NCBI RefSeq assembly: GCF_900119825.1
Contig: NZ_FPKR01000006.1
Coordinates: 124,001 to 188,000 of the forward strand
Direction of reading: 5' to 3'
Source of the DNA: Chitinimonas taiwanensis DSM 18899
GTDB lineage: Bacteria; Pseudomonadota; Gammaproteobacteria; Burkholderiales; Chitinimonadaceae
Length of the DNA stretch: 64,000 bases
Positions 36,023-57,493 of the stretch are shown here, in pieces. Every line of letters starts with the position of its first letter. Within the stretch, counting starts at the first letter, position 1. A program made the translations under genes and the position numbers. The notes beneath the pieces are model-generated. The model was not told the DNA's origin and searched no databases. It saw nothing but the letters and a program-made list of their open reading frames with translations.

Positions 36023-36051
36023 AGGGCATTCTACACATGGCAGAATGCCCT
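36023..36051 (-). terminator. stem-loop at the S10/spc operon junction
   Basis: AGGGCATTCT (36023-36032) and AGAATGCCCT (36042-36051) pair perfectly around a 9-nt loop, 40 nt past the rpsQ stop. Only GCTTTCC follows, so it is probably a weak terminator or processing site. I cannot find a confident spc promoter in the remaining spacer. Confidence 0.5.
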
Positions 36052-36091
36052 GACAAGCACATCGCGCTAAAAACCTATACTAATCCGCAGA

Positions 36092-36355
36092 TTAGACAGT
36101 GCGCGCCTTCTCCACGAGGCTCGTCACGATCCAGGACTTGGTCTTGGACAGCGGACGGGTTTCCTCGATGGTCACCACGTCGCCTTCCCCGTAGGCATTG
36201 GCTTCGTCGTGAGCGTGGTACTTCTTGGACAGACGGATGATCTTGCCGTAGAGCGGGTGCTTAACCTTACGCTCGACCAGCACGGTCACAGTCTTGTCCA
36301 TTTTGTTGCTGACCACACGGCCGGTCAGCGAACGCTTCAGTTTAGTTTCGGTCAT
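36092..36355 (-). CDS. rpsQ: 30S ribosomal protein uS17
   Basis: The 87-residue S17 contains [30 protein letters not shown] and [12 protein letters not shown]. It binds the 16S 5' domain. It directly abuts rpmC and ends the S10-type gene block. Confidence 0.97.
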   Translation of the reverse strand: MTETKLKRSLTGRVVSNKMDKTVTVLVERKVKHPLYGKIIRLSKKYHAHDEANAYGEGDVVTIEETRPLSKTKSWIVTSLVEKARTV

Positions 36356-36544
36356 TTACGCCACCTTCTCAGCCAGGATGGTGCGAACGCGCGCGATATC
36401 GCGGCGAACACGCTTCAGTTCACTGGTCTTGGCAAGCTGCTGGGTAGCCAGCTGCATGCGCAGGCCGAACTGGGCCTTCAGGAGCGAGGTGAGCTCGGTC
36501 TTGAGCTCATCGACCGACTTGTTACGCAATTCAGTCGTTTTCAT
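36356..36544 (-). CDS. rpmC: 50S ribosomal protein uL29
   Basis: The 62-residue L29 starts [18 protein letters not shown] at ATG 36544; five extra codons upstream overlap rplP and are rejected. It is a two-helix protein at the tunnel exit, where SRP and trigger factor dock. Confidence 0.95.
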   Translation of the reverse strand: MKTTELRNKSVDELKTELTSLLKAQFGLRMQLATQQLAKTSELKRVRRDIARVRTILAEKVA

Positions 36545-36545
36545 C

Positions 36546-36962
36546 TCACTGCCCCACATGACGGGTTACGAAAGTCGTCGCGATCGGCAGCTTGGCAGCG
36601 GCCAGACGGAAGGCTTCGCGGGCGAGAGTCTCGTCCACGCCGTCCATCTCGTACAGCACCTTACCAGGCTGGATTTCGGCGACATAGTATTCCGGGCTAC
36701 CCTTACCATTACCCATCCGAACTTCGGCAGGCTTGGAAGAAATCGGCTTGTCCGGGAACACGCGGATCCACACACGACCACCACGCTTGATGTGACGGGT
36801 CATGGCACGACGAGCAGCTTCGATCTGGCGAGCAGTCAAACGACCGCGACCGATGGCCTTCAGGCCCCACTCACCGAAGCTAACCTTGTTACCGCGGGTA
36901 GCAACGCCGGTGTTACGGCCCTTCTGCTGTTTGCGGTACTTGAGTCTAGTTGGCTGCAGCAT
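36546..36962 (-). CDS. rplP: 50S ribosomal protein uL16
   Basis: The 138-residue L16 starts [17 protein letters not shown] and has [23 protein letters not shown], with Arg81 of the hydroxylation site region ([21 protein letters not shown]). It helps position A-site tRNA. Its first 17 bp overlap the end of rpsC. Confidence 0.97.
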   Translation of the reverse strand: MLQPTRLKYRKQQKGRNTGVATRGNKVSFGEWGLKAIGRGRLTARQIEAARRAMTRHIKRGGRVWIRVFPDKPISSKPAEVRMGNGKGSPEYYVAEIQPGKVLYEMDGVDETLAREAFRLAAAKLPIATTFVTRHVGQ

Positions 36963-37650
36963 TTCGAGGCCCCTTTCGCGGCTTGCGTTCGGCTTGTTCC
37001 GGCTGGGCAGCGACTTGTTCGCCAGCCTTCACATCACCCTTGTACACCCACACCTTGATACCGATGATGCCGTAGGTCGTCTTCGCTTCCGAAGTCGCGT
37101 AGTCGATGTCAGCACGCAGGGTATGCAAAGGCACACGGCCTTCGCGGTACCACTCGGTACGCGCGATTTCGATACCATTCAGACGGCCCGACGACATGAT
37201 CTTGATGCCTTGAGCACCCAGACGCATGGCGTTTTGCATAGCACGCTTCATGGCGCGACGGAACATCACGCGCTTTTCCAGCTGAGCGGCGATCGAGTCA
37301 GCAATCACTTGCGAGTCGATTTCCGGCTTGCGGATTTCTTCGATGTTGATGTGCACCGGCACACCCATCAGCTTGACCAGGTCACGCTTCAGGATCTCGA
37401 TGTCTTCACCCTTCTTGCCAATCACCACACCCGGACGGGCGCTGTGAATGGTGATGCGGGCGTTCTTGGCAGGACGCTCGATAACGATGCGGCCAACCGA
37501 GGCATGCGACAACTTTTTCTTCAGGAACTCGCGTACCTTGATGTCCTCAGCAAGCATGGCCGGGAAGTTTTTGCTATTCGCATACCACTTCGAGGCCCAG
37601 TTCTTGTTGACGGCTAGACGGAAACCCGTCGGATGAATTTTCTGTCCCAT
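36946..37650 (-). CDS. rpsC: 30S ribosomal protein uS3
   Basis: The 234-residue S3 starts [18 protein letters not shown] at ATG 37650; the upstream extension to 37,764 overlaps rplV. It has a KH domain ([13 protein letters not shown]) and the S3 C domain ending in a basic tail. It forms the mRNA entry helicase with S4 and S5. Confidence 0.97.
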   Translation of the reverse strand: MGQKIHPTGFRLAVNKNWASKWYANSKNFPAMLAEDIKVREFLKKKLSHASVGRIVIERPAKNARITIHSARPGVVIGKKGEDIEILKRDLVKLMGVPVHINIEEIRKPEIDSQVIADSIAAQLEKRVMFRRAMKRAMQNAMRLGAQGIKIMSSGRLNGIEIARTEWYREGRVPLHTLRADIDYATSEAKTTYGIIGIKVWVYKGDVKAGEQVAAQPEQAERKPRKGPRNAAAN

Positions 37651-37657
37651 ATCGTCC

Positions 37658-37987
37658 TCACTCGCCCACGGCCAGGGTGATGTGGCAAGTTTGCTTCTCG
37701 ATGCGATTACCGCGGCCCTTGGCACGTGCGGTGAAACGCTTGAGGCTGGCACCCTTGTCCACAAAAATAGTCTTCACCTTGAGCGCGTCGATGTCGGCGC
37801 CGTCGTTGTGTTCAGCATTTGCAATCGCCGACAGCAACAACTTCTTGATGATGACCGCGCCCTTTTTCGGGCTGAAGGTCAGGATGTTCAGCGCCTGCTC
37901 AACCGGCTTGCCGCGCACCAGGTCAGCGACCAGGCGTGCTTTCTGAGCCGAAATGCGGGCACCACTCAAAATAGCGGAGGTTTGCAT
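37658..37987 (-). CDS. rplV: 50S ribosomal protein uL22
   Basis: The 109-residue L22 contains [23 protein letters not shown] and the long hairpin loop ([20 protein letters not shown]) that lines the exit tunnel and influences macrolide binding. No deletion in that loop is seen. Confidence 0.97.
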   Translation of the reverse strand: MQTSAILSGARISAQKARLVADLVRGKPVEQALNILTFSPKKGAVIIKKLLLSAIANAEHNDGADIDALKVKTIFVDKGASLKRFTARAKGRGNRIEKQTCHITLAVGE

Positions 37988-37993
37988 CGCGTC

Positions 37994-38269
37994 TTACCTC
38001 TTAGCTTTCTTGTCGGCGGCATGACCCTTGAACGTACGGGTCAGCGAAAACTCGCCTAGCTTGTGACCAACCATGTTCTCGTTGATGTAAACGGGAACGT
38101 GTTGCTTACCGTTGTGCACCGCGATGGTCAGACCAACGAAGTCGGGCAGTACGGTGGAGCGACGGGACCAGGTCTTGACCGGGCGCTTGTCGTTGGTCGC
38201 GCGAACTGCTTCGATCTTCTTCAGCAGGTGGGCGTCGACAAACGGGCCTTTTTTAACGGAACGAGCCAT
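37994..38269 (-). CDS. rpsS: 30S ribosomal protein uS19
   Basis: The 91-residue S19 starts [20 protein letters not shown] and has [29 protein letters not shown]. It pairs with S13 in the 30S head. It lies 6 bp from both neighbours. Confidence 0.97.
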   Translation of the reverse strand: MARSVKKGPFVDAHLLKKIEAVRATNDKRPVKTWSRRSTVLPDFVGLTIAVHNGKQHVPVYINENMVGHKLGEFSLTRTFKGHAADKKAKR

Positions 38270-38275
38270 GTCTAA

Positions 38276-39106
38276 TTACCCCTTGTTCGAATAGCGACGG
38301 CGCACGATCATATTGTCGGTGCGCTTGTTGCTGCGGGTACGGTAACCCTTAGTCGGGGTACCCCACGGGCTAACCGGCACACGACCTTCACCAGTACGAC
38401 CTTCACCACCACCGTGCGGGTGATCGATCGGGTTCATCGCCGTACCGCGAACGGTCGGGCGAATACCGCGCCAACGCACAGCACCAGCCTTACCGATCTT
38501 GCGCAGGTTGTGCTCTTCGTTACCCACTTCGCCAATGGTGGCGCGGCAGTCAACGTGCACACGGCGGATTTCACCGGAGCGCAGACGCAGCTGGGCGTAA
38601 GCACCTTCGCGAGCCAGCAGCTGAACCGAAGCACCGGCCGAACGTGCAATTTGCGCGCCCTTGCCCGGTTGCATTTCGATGCAGTGGATGGTGCTACCGA
38701 CAGGGATATTGCGCAGCGGCAGCGTATTGCCCACCTTGATCGGCGCATCGGCACCACTCACCACCTGCGCGCCAACCTTCAGGCCACGCGGAGCGATGAT
38801 GTAGCGACGTTCGCCATCGGCGTAGCACAGCAGCGCGATGTGAGCGGTACGGTTCGGGTCGTATTCCAGACGTTCCACGTTCGCAACGATGCCATCCTTG
38901 TTGCGACGGAAATCAACCAGACGGTAGTGCTGCTTATGGCCACCACCTTGGTGACGCACAGTAACCACACCGCGGTTGTTACGACCGGCGTTCTTGCTTT
39001 GAGCTTCGACCAGCGGAGCGTAAGGCTTGCCTTTGTGCAGCTCGGGGCTGACAACCTTGACAACCGAACGGCGACCGGGGGAAGTCGGTTTAACTTTTAC
39101 CAGCAT
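38276..39106 (-). CDS. rplB: 50S ribosomal protein uL2
   Basis: The 276-residue L2 starts [19 protein letters not shown] at ATG 39106; the longer frame to 39,181 overlaps rplW. The peptidyl-transferase-associated segment [17 protein letters not shown], with the key His, is intact. The first residues MLVKV differ from the usual MAIVK, a minor variation. Confidence 0.97.
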   Translation of the reverse strand: MLVKVKPTSPGRRSVVKVVSPELHKGKPYAPLVEAQSKNAGRNNRGVVTVRHQGGGHKQHYRLVDFRRNKDGIVANVERLEYDPNRTAHIALLCYADGERRYIIAPRGLKVGAQVVSGADAPIKVGNTLPLRNIPVGSTIHCIEMQPGKGAQIARSAGASVQLLAREGAYAQLRLRSGEIRRVHVDCRATIGEVGNEEHNLRKIGKAGAVRWRGIRPTVRGTAMNPIDHPHGGGEGRTGEGRVPVSPWGTPTKGYRTRSNKRTDNMIVRRRYSNKG

Positions 39107-39117
39107 CGTCGTTCTCC

Positions 39118-39423
39118 TTAAGCTGCAGCTTGCAGGTCGATTTCTTGACCTGGCTTGAGGGCAACGTAAGCCTTCTTCCAAGCCTTGCGATAGCCGATCG
39201 AGCGGCCGAAACGCTTCTGCTTGGGCTTAACGTTGGTGACTTGGACGGACTCGACCTGCACCTTGAACAGCAGCTCAACCGCAGCCTTGATTTCCGGCTT
39301 GGTTGCGTCGCTGGCCACACGGAACACGACTTGTTCGTTCTTGTCAGCCACCATGGTGCTCTTCTCGGAGATCACCGGTGCCAACAGCACCTGGAGCAGA
39401 CGGTCTTCATTCAGTTTAGTCAT
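39118..39423 (-). CDS. rplW: 50S ribosomal protein uL23
   Basis: The 101-residue L23 has [23 protein letters not shown] and [18 protein letters not shown]. It is the tunnel-exit docking site for trigger factor and SRP. Its ATG overlaps the rplD TGA (ATGA), implying coupling. Confidence 0.97.
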   Translation of the reverse strand: MTKLNEDRLLQVLLAPVISEKSTMVADKNEQVVFRVASDATKPEIKAAVELLFKVQVESVQVTNVKPKQKRFGRSIGYRKAWKKAYVALKPGQEIDLQAAA

Positions 39424-40043
39424 GCCAGAATCTCCTCGATTTGCTTGAGGGCCTCGCGAGTGACCAGCACCTTCTTGAAGCGAACCAGGCTGACCGGATC
39501 GGCTTGCGACGGCTCGAGTACGAGCACATTCGGCAGATTGCGCGATGCCAGGTAGAGGTTCTCATCCAGATTGTCGGTGACGATCAGGGTGCGCTCATTC
39601 AGACCCATGGCAGCCAGCTTGGCGGCAAATGCCTTGGTCTTCGGGCTTTCAGCCACGAAGTCCTCGACCACCACCAGACGCTCTTCACGCACCAGCTGCG
39701 ACAGAATGGTCGCCACGCCAGCGCGGTACATCTTGCGGTTTACCTTTTGGCTGAAGTTCTCTTCCGGGCTATTCGGGAAGATACGACCACCACCACGCCA
39801 CAGCGGGCTGGACGCCATACCGGCACGAGCACGGCCCGTACCCTTTTGACGCCAAGGCTTGCGAGTCGACTTGGCAACATCGCTACGGCCCTTCTGAGCA
39901 CGATTGCCGCTACGGGCATTGGCCAGATAAGCAGTAACAACCTGATGCACCAGATCTTCGTTGTAATCGCGACCGAACAAGGCGTCGGAAGCGGTCACGC
40001 TGGCAGCGGCTTGGCCGCTAGCATTAATGACTTTCAGTTCCAT
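39420..40043 (-). CDS. rplD: 50S ribosomal protein uL4
   Basis: The 207-residue L4 starts [11 protein letters not shown] at ATG 40043, in a TGATG overlap with the rplC stop. It contains [32 protein letters not shown], the extended loop of the exit tunnel. In E. coli L4 represses the S10 operon. Confidence 0.97.
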   Translation of the reverse strand: MELKVINASGQAAASVTASDALFGRDYNEDLVHQVVTAYLANARSGNRAQKGRSDVAKSTRKPWRQKGTGRARAGMASSPLWRGGGRIFPNSPEENFSQKVNRKMYRAGVATILSQLVREERLVVVEDFVAESPKTKAFAAKLAAMGLNERTLIVTDNLDENLYLASRNLPNVLVLEPSQADPVSLVRFKKVLVTREALKQIEEILA

Positions 40044-40687
40044 CACGCACCTGCCTTCACGCTGGGACGCACGACCACGTCATTGCCCTTGGAGCCAGGA
40101 ACAGCACCCTTCACGAGCAACAGACCGCGTTCGGCATCAACACGCACTACTTCCAGATTCTGCACGGTACGCTTGACGTTACCGTACTGACCCGCCATGC
40201 GCTTACCCGGGAAAACGCGACCCGGATCCTGCGCCATACCGATAGAACCGGGGGCGTTGTGCGACACGGAGTTACCGTGGGAAGCACGCTGGGAGCTGAA
40301 GTTGTGACGCTTGATAGCACCGGAAAAACCCTTACCCTGCGAGGTACCGGTCACATCGACCAGCTGACCCACCGAGAAGATTTCTACAGTGATTTGGCTG
40401 CCCGGCTGATACTGAGCCAGTTGTTCAGCCGACAGCGCGAATTCGTGCAGACCACGACCGGCTTCGATACCCGCCTTAGCGAAGTGACCGGCCTCAGCCT
40501 TGTTAACACGGCTAGCGCGACGCTCGCCAAAAGCCAACTGCACAGCAGTGTAGCCATCGACTTCTTGCGTCTTGATTTGAGAGACGCGATTGGCAGACAG
40601 ATCCAACACGGTCACCGGAACGGACGCGCCGTCTTCAGTGAACACGCGGGTCATGCCGACCTTGCGCCCGATAAGTCCTAAGCTCAT
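40043..40687 (-). CDS. rplC: 50S ribosomal protein uL3
   Basis: The 214-residue L3 starts [20 protein letters not shown] and includes the loop [23 protein letters not shown] that approaches the peptidyl transferase centre. GAAAGGAAAG precedes the ATG. It is separated from rpsJ by a 165-bp structured spacer. Confidence 0.97.
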   Translation of the reverse strand: MSLGLIGRKVGMTRVFTEDGASVPVTVLDLSANRVSQIKTQEVDGYTAVQLAFGERRASRVNKAEAGHFAKAGIEAGRGLHEFALSAEQLAQYQPGSQITVEIFSVGQLVDVTGTSQGKGFSGAIKRHNFSSQRASHGNSVSHNAPGSIGMAQDPGRVFPGKRMAGQYGNVKRTVQNLEVVRVDAERGLLLVKGAVPGSKGNDVVVRPSVKAGA

Positions 40688-40706
40688 CGTTCTTTCCTTT
40701 CAAAGG

Positions 40707-40775
40707 GCCAGCTACGATTGGCTGGCGATCCTGATAAACCGCACTTTTGCAATCCATACAGGCCGAAAATCGGCC
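40707..40775 (-). promoter_or_regulatory. two hairpins in the rplC leader
   Basis: GCCAGC/GCTGGC (40707-40712 and 40721-40726) and GGCCGA/TCGGCC (40761-40766 and 40770-40775) are inverted pairs on the transcript just upstream of rplC. Lying after the rpsJ terminator-like stem, they could form a regulatory leader for the rest of the S10 block. Confidence 0.4.
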
Positions 40776-40779
40776 GCAC

Positions 40780-40820
40780 AAAAAGCAATCGCGGGCCCGC
40801 CATTACAGCGAGCCCGCGAT
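40780..40820 (-). terminator. terminator-like stem after rpsJ
   Basis: ATCGCGGGC (40788-40796) and GCCCGCGAT (40812-40820) form a perfect 9-bp stem. On the minus strand TGC and five T follow. It begins 33 nt past the rpsJ stop and would partly separate rpsJ from rplC. Confidence 0.65.
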
Positions 40821-40852
40821 ATTACTGCAAGTTCTTGGTTTAATGCAAGAAT

Positions 40853-41164
40853 TTATTGCAGCTTGATTTCCACATCCACACCAGCCGGCAGGTCCAGCTT
40901 CATCAGCGCATCGACAGTCTTGTCAGTCGGATCCACGATGTCCATCAGACGCAGGTGAGTACGGATTTCCAACTGATCACGCGAGGTCTTGTTGACGTGC
41001 GGCGAACGCAGCACATCGAAACGCTCGATCTTGGTGGGCAGCGGAACCGGACCCTTGACCACAGCGCCAGTGCGCTTGGCGGTGTCAACGATTTCCTGAG
41101 CGGAACGGTCGATCAGCGCGTAGTCATAAGCCTTGAGGCGGATACGAATCTTTTGATTAGCCAT
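40853..41164 (-). CDS. rpsJ: 30S ribosomal protein uS10 (NusE)
   Basis: The 103-residue S10 starts [19 protein letters not shown] at ATG 41164, with GGAAGAAATC before it; the four-codon longer frame lacks family support. It also acts as NusE, coupling NusG to ribosomes and joining NusB in antitermination. It lies 92 bp after tuf copy 1, and a terminator-like stem follows. Confidence 0.97.
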   Translation of the reverse strand: MANQKIRIRLKAYDYALIDRSAQEIVDTAKRTGAVVKGPVPLPTKIERFDVLRSPHVNKTSRDQLEIRTHLRLMDIVDPTDKTVDALMKLDLPAGVDVEIKLQ

Positions 41165-41224
41165 GATTTCTTCCAAAGAACAGGGCGAGCCGCAAGGGCC
41201 GCCAGATAGATAAAGAGCAGAACA

Positions 41225-41244
41225 GGCAGACCCGAAGGCCTGCC
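41225..41244 (-). repeat. TTCG-capped hairpin between tuf copy 1 and rpsJ
   Basis: On the minus strand GGCAGGCC and GGTCTGCC pair (one G-U) around a TTCG tetraloop, 12 nt past the tuf stop. TGTTCTGCTCTTT follows, so it may act as a weak terminator or stabiliser. Confidence 0.5.
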
Positions 41245-41256
41245 CGGATCAAGCTA

Positions 41257-42393
<1,137 letters not shown>

Positions 42394-42456
42394 TTCTCAA
42401 TCCTTAATCTGAATTAGGGTTACAGATTGCCGGACCCAAGGGCCCGGCAATACCGT

Positions 42457-44559
<2,103 letters not shown>

Positions 44560-44581
44560 TACCTTTGCTTAAAAGGGTGAA

Positions 44582-45205
<624 letters not shown>

Positions 45206-45580
45206 TTAAGCCTTCGGACGCTTGGCGCCGTACTTGGAACGAGCCTGCTTACGGTCCTTGACACCAGCGGTATCCAGGGAGCCGCGCACAGTGTGGTAAC
45301 GCACACCTGGCAAGTCCTTCACACGACCACCGCGGATCAGCACGACCGAGTGTTCTTGCAGGTTGTGGCCTTCACCGCCGATGTACGAAATCACTTCGAA
45401 ACCGTTGGTCAGACGCACCTTGGCCACTTTACGCAGAGCCGAGTTCGGCTTCTTCGGAGTGGTGGTATAAACGCGCGTGCAAACACCGCGCTTTTGCGGG
45501 CAAGCTTCGAGCGCAGGCACCTTGCTCTTGGCCGTTTCCGCCACACGTCCTTTACGGACGAGCTGGTTGATGGTTGGCAT
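45206..45580 (-). CDS. rpsL: 30S ribosomal protein uS12
   Basis: The 124-residue S12 starts [12 protein letters not shown]. The decoding-centre segments [13 protein letters not shown] and [13 protein letters not shown] are of the wild type, with both lysines where streptomycin-resistance changes occur, so resistance is not predicted. The Asp of the second motif is the methylthiolation site. It heads the str operon behind a near-consensus promoter. Confidence 0.98.
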   Translation of the reverse strand: MPTINQLVRKGRVAETAKSKVPALEACPQKRGVCTRVYTTTPKKPNSALRKVAKVRLTNGFEVISYIGGEGHNLQEHSVVLIRGGRVKDLPGVRYHTVRGSLDTAGVKDRKQARSKYGAKRPKA

Positions 45581-45598
45581 TATCTTTTTCCCAAAAGT

Positions 45599-45631
45599 AA
45601 AAAATGGCGCACTTCATGCCTAGGCATGAAG
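45599..45631 (-). promoter_or_regulatory. palindromic hairpin plus T6 in the rpsL leader
   Basis: CTTCATGCC-TA-GGCATGAAG (45612-45631) is a perfect palindrome. On the transcript it is followed, 7 nt later, by six U (plus 45,599-45,604) and then the rpsL ribosome-binding site. It lies inside the roughly 70-nt leader and looks like an attenuator. Confidence 0.5.
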
Positions 45632-45656
45632 ACGCACCCCCACTAAAAGAGCGCGG

Positions 45657-45686
45657 ATTATAGGTAAATCAAGCGCTTAATGTCAA
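45657..45686 (-). promoter_or_regulatory. near-consensus sigma70 promoter of the str operon
   Basis: On the minus strand a perfect TTGACA (plus 45,681-45,686) and a perfect TATAAT (plus 45,657-45,662) are 18 bp apart. Transcription should start near 45,650, about 70 nt before rpsL. The -35 begins directly after the rpoC terminator. Confidence 0.85.
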
Positions 45687-45688
45687 CA

Positions 45689-45736
45689 AACCCTCCGGGC
45701 GACCAACGTGTTGCCACTTTGGTCGCCCGGAGGGTT
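45689..45736 (-). terminator. rpoC terminator with 18-bp perfect stem
   Basis: AACCCTCCGGGCGACCAA (45689-45706) and TTGGTCGCCCGGAGGGTT (45719-45736) are exact inverted copies around a 12-nt loop. The transcript continues UUUGUUGACA, so the U tract is short and merges with the rpsL -35. It lies about 45 nt past the rpoC stop. Confidence 0.8.
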
Positions 45737-45781
45737 GCTGATTCACCCAAACCCGATACGCCGGGCCGGATGGATTTCTGC

Positions 45782-49978
<4,197 letters not shown>

Positions 49979-50042
49979 GTCTTTTTACCTCGTATGACCC
50001 GTGAGGCCCTGCAAGCCTGGGCGGGATCGCCCTTGGCTCTTG

Positions 50043-50087
50043 GGGCGCCTGGCGGGACGCGGCCTCACTGCCTCGTCCCGCGCGCCC
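50043..50087 (-). repeat. long stem-loop in the rpoB-rpoC spacer
   Basis: GCGGGACG (50052-50059) pairs with CGTCCCGC (50074-50081), and GGGCGC (50043-50048) pairs with GCGCCC (50082-50087) outside it, leaving a 3-nt bulge. No T run follows, so it is more likely an RNA processing or stability element. Confidence 0.55.
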
Positions 50088-50103
50088 ATGTTGTTGCGAC
50101 GGC

Positions 50104-54288
<4,185 letters not shown>

Positions 54289-54318
54289 AGAGTCTCCGAT
54301 CGAGGTGGGGCGCTAAAA

Positions 54319-54358
54319 CCAAACCGCAAGGCCCGTGTGAGCAGGCTTTCCGGTTTGG
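54319..54358 (-). repeat. stem-loop in the rpoB leader
   Basis: CCAAACCG (54319-54326) and CGGTTTGG (54351-54358) are exact inverted copies with a 24-nt loop. It sits downstream of the attenuator-like stem in the rplL-rpoB spacer, where E. coli has an RNase III site; the comparison is by position only. Confidence 0.4.
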
Positions 54359-54395
54359 CTGCGCGGATGGCTGACGATTTGCTACAAGCGCAAGA

Positions 54396-54420
54396 AGGCT
54401 GACGACAGAGTCGTCAGCCT
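54396..54420 (-). terminator. rplL-rpoB attenuator-like hairpin
   Basis: AGGCTGACGAC (54396-54406) pairs perfectly with GTCGTCAGCCT (54410-54420) across AGA. On the transcript UUCUUG follows. Its position, 24 nt after rplL, matches the partial terminator that lowers rpoBC relative to rplJL in other bacteria. Confidence 0.65.
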
Positions 54421-54443
54421 ATCTTGCAATCACCCGAGGGTGA

Positions 54444-54818
54444 TTACTTCATCTCAGCGGTAGCACCGGCTTCGATGAGCTTCTTCACCATGGCTTCAGC
54501 ATCAGCCTTGGCAGCGCCTTCCTTAACAGCCTTCGGTGCGCCATCAACCAGATCCTTGGCTTCCTTCAGGCCCAGGCCGGTCAGTTCGCGCACGACCTTG
54601 ATCACGCCAACCTTGTTGGCGCCAGCGCCGGTCAGGATAACGTCGAATTCGGTCTTCTCTTCAGCAGCGGCAGCGCCGGCGCCAGCAGCCGGGCCAGCAA
54701 CGGCCATGGCAGCAGCGGAAACGCCAAACTTCTCTTCGAACGCCTTCACCAGGTCGTTCAGTTCCATCACGGTGAGGCTACCTACGGCTTCGAGGATGTC
54801 TTCTTTGGTCAGAGCCAT
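54444..54818 (-). CDS. rplL: 50S ribosomal protein bL12 (L7/L12)
   Basis: The 124-residue L12 has the N-terminal dimer region ([20 protein letters not shown]), an Ala-rich hinge (about 38-55) and the C domain with [27 protein letters not shown], which recruits translation GTPases. It forms the stalk with L10. Confidence 0.98.
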   Translation of the reverse strand: MALTKEDILEAVGSLTVMELNDLVKAFEEKFGVSAAAMAVAGPAAGAGAAAAEEKTEFDVILTGAGANKVGVIKVVRELTGLGLKEAKDLVDGAPKAVKEGAAKADAEAMVKKLIEAGATAEMK

Positions 54819-54879
54819 GTTTACTACTCCTGATTAATACAGTCTGTCTATTTGAAAAGGCTGTCTGTGCGAAACAGAC

Positions 54880-55416
54880 TTAAGCGGCTTCCGGGGCAGC
54901 TTCCACTGCTGCGGCTTCGGCCGGGGCGCCTTCGGACTTCTTGGCGGCCAGCGCGGCGAGGCCACGGGCAAATGCGGAAACAGGGGCTTGCATAACACCC
55001 AGCAGCATGGCGAGCAGCACATCGCGGCTCGGGATCGACGCCAGCTGGCCCACTTCGGCGGCGCTGAGCACCTTGCCTTCGTAAGAACCAGCCTTGATGA
55101 CGATCTTGTCATTCAGCTTGGCGAAATCAGCCAGCACTTTGGCAGCAGCCACTGGGTCGGCGGAAATGCCGTACACCAGCGGGCCAACCATGTGCTCGCC
55201 CAGACCGGCAAACGAAGTGTCCTGTACAGCGCGGCGAGCCAACGTGTTCTTCAGAACACGCAGGTACACACCCTGCTTACGTGCTTCGGCACGCAGCTTG
55301 GTCATGGCGCTGACCTGGATACCGCGATATTCGGCTACCACGATGGTCTGAGCCTTGGCAACTTCTGCCGAGATCTCAGCCACTACAGCCTTCTTATCGT
55401 CGAGATTGAGACTCAA
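54880..55416 (-). CDS. rplJ: 50S ribosomal protein uL10
   Basis: The 178-residue L10 starts [23 protein letters not shown], with AGTMTKLR-like [28 protein letters not shown]. Its C-terminal helix binds L12 dimers. The Ala/Pro-rich tail is slightly long. A 298-bp leader precedes it, which could hold the L10-L12 autoregulatory site. Confidence 0.97.
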   Translation of the reverse strand: MSLNLDDKKAVVAEISAEVAKAQTIVVAEYRGIQVSAMTKLRAEARKQGVYLRVLKNTLARRAVQDTSFAGLGEHMVGPLVYGISADPVAAAKVLADFAKLNDKIVIKAGSYEGKVLSAAEVGQLASIPSRDVLLAMLLGVMQAPVSAFARGLAALAAKKSEGAPAEAAAVEAAPEAA

Positions 55417-55714
55417 GGTCTACCCTCCTAGAAAATCCACTCCAAGGGAGCGGGGCCTAAAAGAAATGGCGACCAATTATCAGGGAGTGAATACCGCATC
55501 AGAACGATGTGGCAGCAAATCCTGTTCTTGGGTGCACCATCTGCGTAGGGCGGGGCGACGTGAGCAGCACGCTGCTTCGTATCGCCTAGCCGATTAAGGT
55601 GACCAACCGGCAAGCCGGTCAGCTACCCCCTACGGTCTTTGATAATCTGCCTGGCAAATGCGCAAGCAGCCCAAAGTCCGTGTTGGTGCGGCCCGAAAGC
55701 CGCACCCTTGATAC
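55417..55714 (-). promoter_or_regulatory. 298-bp rplJ leader
   Basis: The spacer between rplA and rplJ has no open gene. It begins with a perfect 8-bp stem, GGTGCGGC/GCCGCACC (55685-55706), just past rplA, without a T run, and ends with AGGAGGG before rplJ. In E. coli and others the L10-L12 complex binds this leader; I infer the same role from position and length. Confidence 0.4.
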
Positions 55715-56413
55715 TTAAGCGCCCAGCACCGAACCGGTGTCAACGCGCACGCCGGCACCCATGGTGCTCGAGACGGCGATCTTCTTGAAGTAAACACCCT
55801 TCGAAGAAGCCGGCTTGGCTTTTTGCAGTGCTTCGACCAGCGCAGCCAAGTTGGCCTTCAGGTCGGCAGCATCAAAGGCCGCGCGGCCGATGGTGCTGTG
55901 GATGATGCCGTTCTTGTCGGTACGGTACTGAACCTGGCCGGCCTTGGCGTTCTTCACAGCCTCAGCAGCGTTCGGGGTCACGGTGCCAACCTTGGGGTTA
56001 GGCATCAGACCACGCGGGCCGAGAATGGTACCCAGCTGACCAACGATACGCATGGCGTCCGGCGTCGCGATCACGACGTCGAAGTCCATCATGCCACCCT
56101 TGATCTGTTCAGCCAGGTCGTCGAAACCGACGATGTCAGCACCAGCAGCCTTGGCAGCTTCGGCGTTGGCGCCTTGGGCGAACACGGCAACGCGTACGCT
56201 CTTGCCAGTACCCTTGGGCAGCACGACCGAACCACGGACAACCTGGTCCGACTTACGTGCATCCACGCCCAGGTTGATGGCGACATCAACCGACTCGCCG
56301 AACTTGGCGGTGGCGCCTTCCTTGACCAGCGACAGTGCTTCGTCGATGGCGTACAGCTTGTTACGGTCGACCTTAGCCTTCAGGGCGGCGACGCGCTTGG
56401 AAACCTTAGCCAT
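55715..56413 (-). CDS. rplA: 50S ribosomal protein uL1
   Basis: The 232-residue L1 starts [21 protein letters not shown] and has [19 protein letters not shown] and the rRNA-binding C-terminal [11 protein letters not shown]. It forms the L1 stalk and in E. coli represses the rplK-rplA mRNA. Its ATG directly follows the rplK stop. Confidence 0.98.
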   Translation of the reverse strand: MAKVSKRVAALKAKVDRNKLYAIDEALSLVKEGATAKFGESVDVAINLGVDARKSDQVVRGSVVLPKGTGKSVRVAVFAQGANAEAAKAAGADIVGFDDLAEQIKGGMMDFDVVIATPDAMRIVGQLGTILGPRGLMPNPKVGTVTPNAAEAVKNAKAGQVQYRTDKNGIIHSTIGRAAFDAADLKANLAALVEALQKAKPASSKGVYFKKIAVSSTMGAGVRVDTGSVLGA

Positions 56414-56845
56414 TTACACACCCTCCACATTCAGGCCCATCGAACGAGCGGAACCGGCGATGGTACGCACAGCGGCGTCCAGGTCGGCAGCGGTCAGGTC
56501 CGGGGTCTTGGTCTTGGCGATATCTTCCAGCTGAGCGCGGGTGATAGTGCCAACCTTGTCAGCATGGGGCTTGCTGCTGCCCTTGGTGATGCCAACAGCC
56601 TTCTTGATCAGGATGGTAGCCGGCGGGGTCTTCATCACGAAGGTGAAGGACTTATCCGCGAAGGCGGTGATCACCACCGGAATCGGCAGACCGGGTTCAA
56701 CGCCTTGAGTCTGGGCATTGAAGGCCTTACAGAATTCCATGATGTTCAGGCCGCGCTGGCCGAGTGCCGGGCCGATAGGGGGCGAAGGATTTGCCTTGCC
56801 TGCCGGCACTTGCAGCTTGATGTAGCCGATGATTTTCTTAGCCAC
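56414..56845 (-). CDS. rplK: 50S ribosomal protein uL11
   Basis: The 143-residue L11 has a proline-rich N domain ([31 protein letters not shown]), where thiostrepton binds, and a C domain ending [13 protein letters not shown]. It is needed for RelA activation. It abuts rplA. Confidence 0.98.
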   Translation of the reverse strand: MAKKIIGYIKLQVPAGKANPSPPIGPALGQRGLNIMEFCKAFNAQTQGVEPGLPIPVVITAFADKSFTFVMKTPPATILIKKAVGITKGSSKPHADKVGTITRAQLEDIAKTKTPDLTAADLDAAVRTIAGSARSMGLNVEGV

Positions 56846-56903
56846 GATGTGCTCCTAAGAATGGGTATTTGACGCGAGCTAGGCCCGCTCCCCAGTTGCT
56901 AAA

Positions 56904-56919
56904 CCCGGCTTGCGCCGGG
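56904..56919 (-). repeat. small GC hairpin in the nusG-rplK spacer
   Basis: CCCGGC (56904-56909) and GCCGGG (56914-56919) pair around TTGC. On the minus strand TTTAGC follows, so it may be a weak terminator between nusG and rplK. Confidence 0.4.
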
Positions 56920-56937
56920 CACTTGTCAGCTTGAGAC

Positions 56938-57471
56938 TTAAACCTTCTCAACCTGCGAAAAATCCAGCTCAACGGGCGTGGCACGACCGAAGATCAGCAC
57001 CGAAGCCTTGAGCTTGCTCTTGTCGTAATTGACTTCTTCGACCGTCGCATTGAAATCAGCAAACGGGCCTTCGGTCACGCGCAGCACCTGGCCCACGTCG
57101 AACAGCACCTTGGGCTTCGGCTTTTCCACGCCCTCTTGCATCTGCGCCATGATGTTCTCGACTTCCTTGACGGAAATCGGGGTCGGACGCATGCCGGAGC
57201 CGCCGATGAAGCCGGTCACCTTGGGCGTGTTCTTCACCAAGTGCCAGGTTTCGTCGGTCATATCCATTTCGACCAGCACATAGCCAGGGAAGAACTTGCG
57301 CTCGGTCAGGGCCTTGGTTCCGTTACGGATTTCCATGACCTCTTCCACCGGCACCAGAATCTGGCCGAACAGGTGCTGCATCTCGGAACGCTCGATGCGC
57401 TCCTTCAAAGCCTTCATCACGCTCTTCTCGAAACCCGAGTAGGCGTGAACCACATACCAACGCATTGCCAT
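56938..57471 (-). CDS. nusG: transcription termination/antitermination factor NusG
   Basis: The 177-residue NusG has the NGN domain ([20 protein letters not shown], then [12 protein letters not shown] and [10 protein letters not shown]) and a C-terminal KOW domain ([22 protein letters not shown]) for Rho or S10 contact. It starts 22 bp after secE; Met3 is an alternative start. Confidence 0.98.
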   Translation of the reverse strand: MAMRWYVVHAYSGFEKSVMKALKERIERSEMQHLFGQILVPVEEVMEIRNGTKALTERKFFPGYVLVEMDMTDETWHLVKNTPKVTGFIGGSGMRPTPISVKEVENIMAQMQEGVEKPKPKVLFDVGQVLRVTEGPFADFNATVEEVNYDKSKLKASVLIFGRATPVELDFSQVEKV

Positions 57472-57493
57472 CTTGTTATCTCCGACAGGTCGA

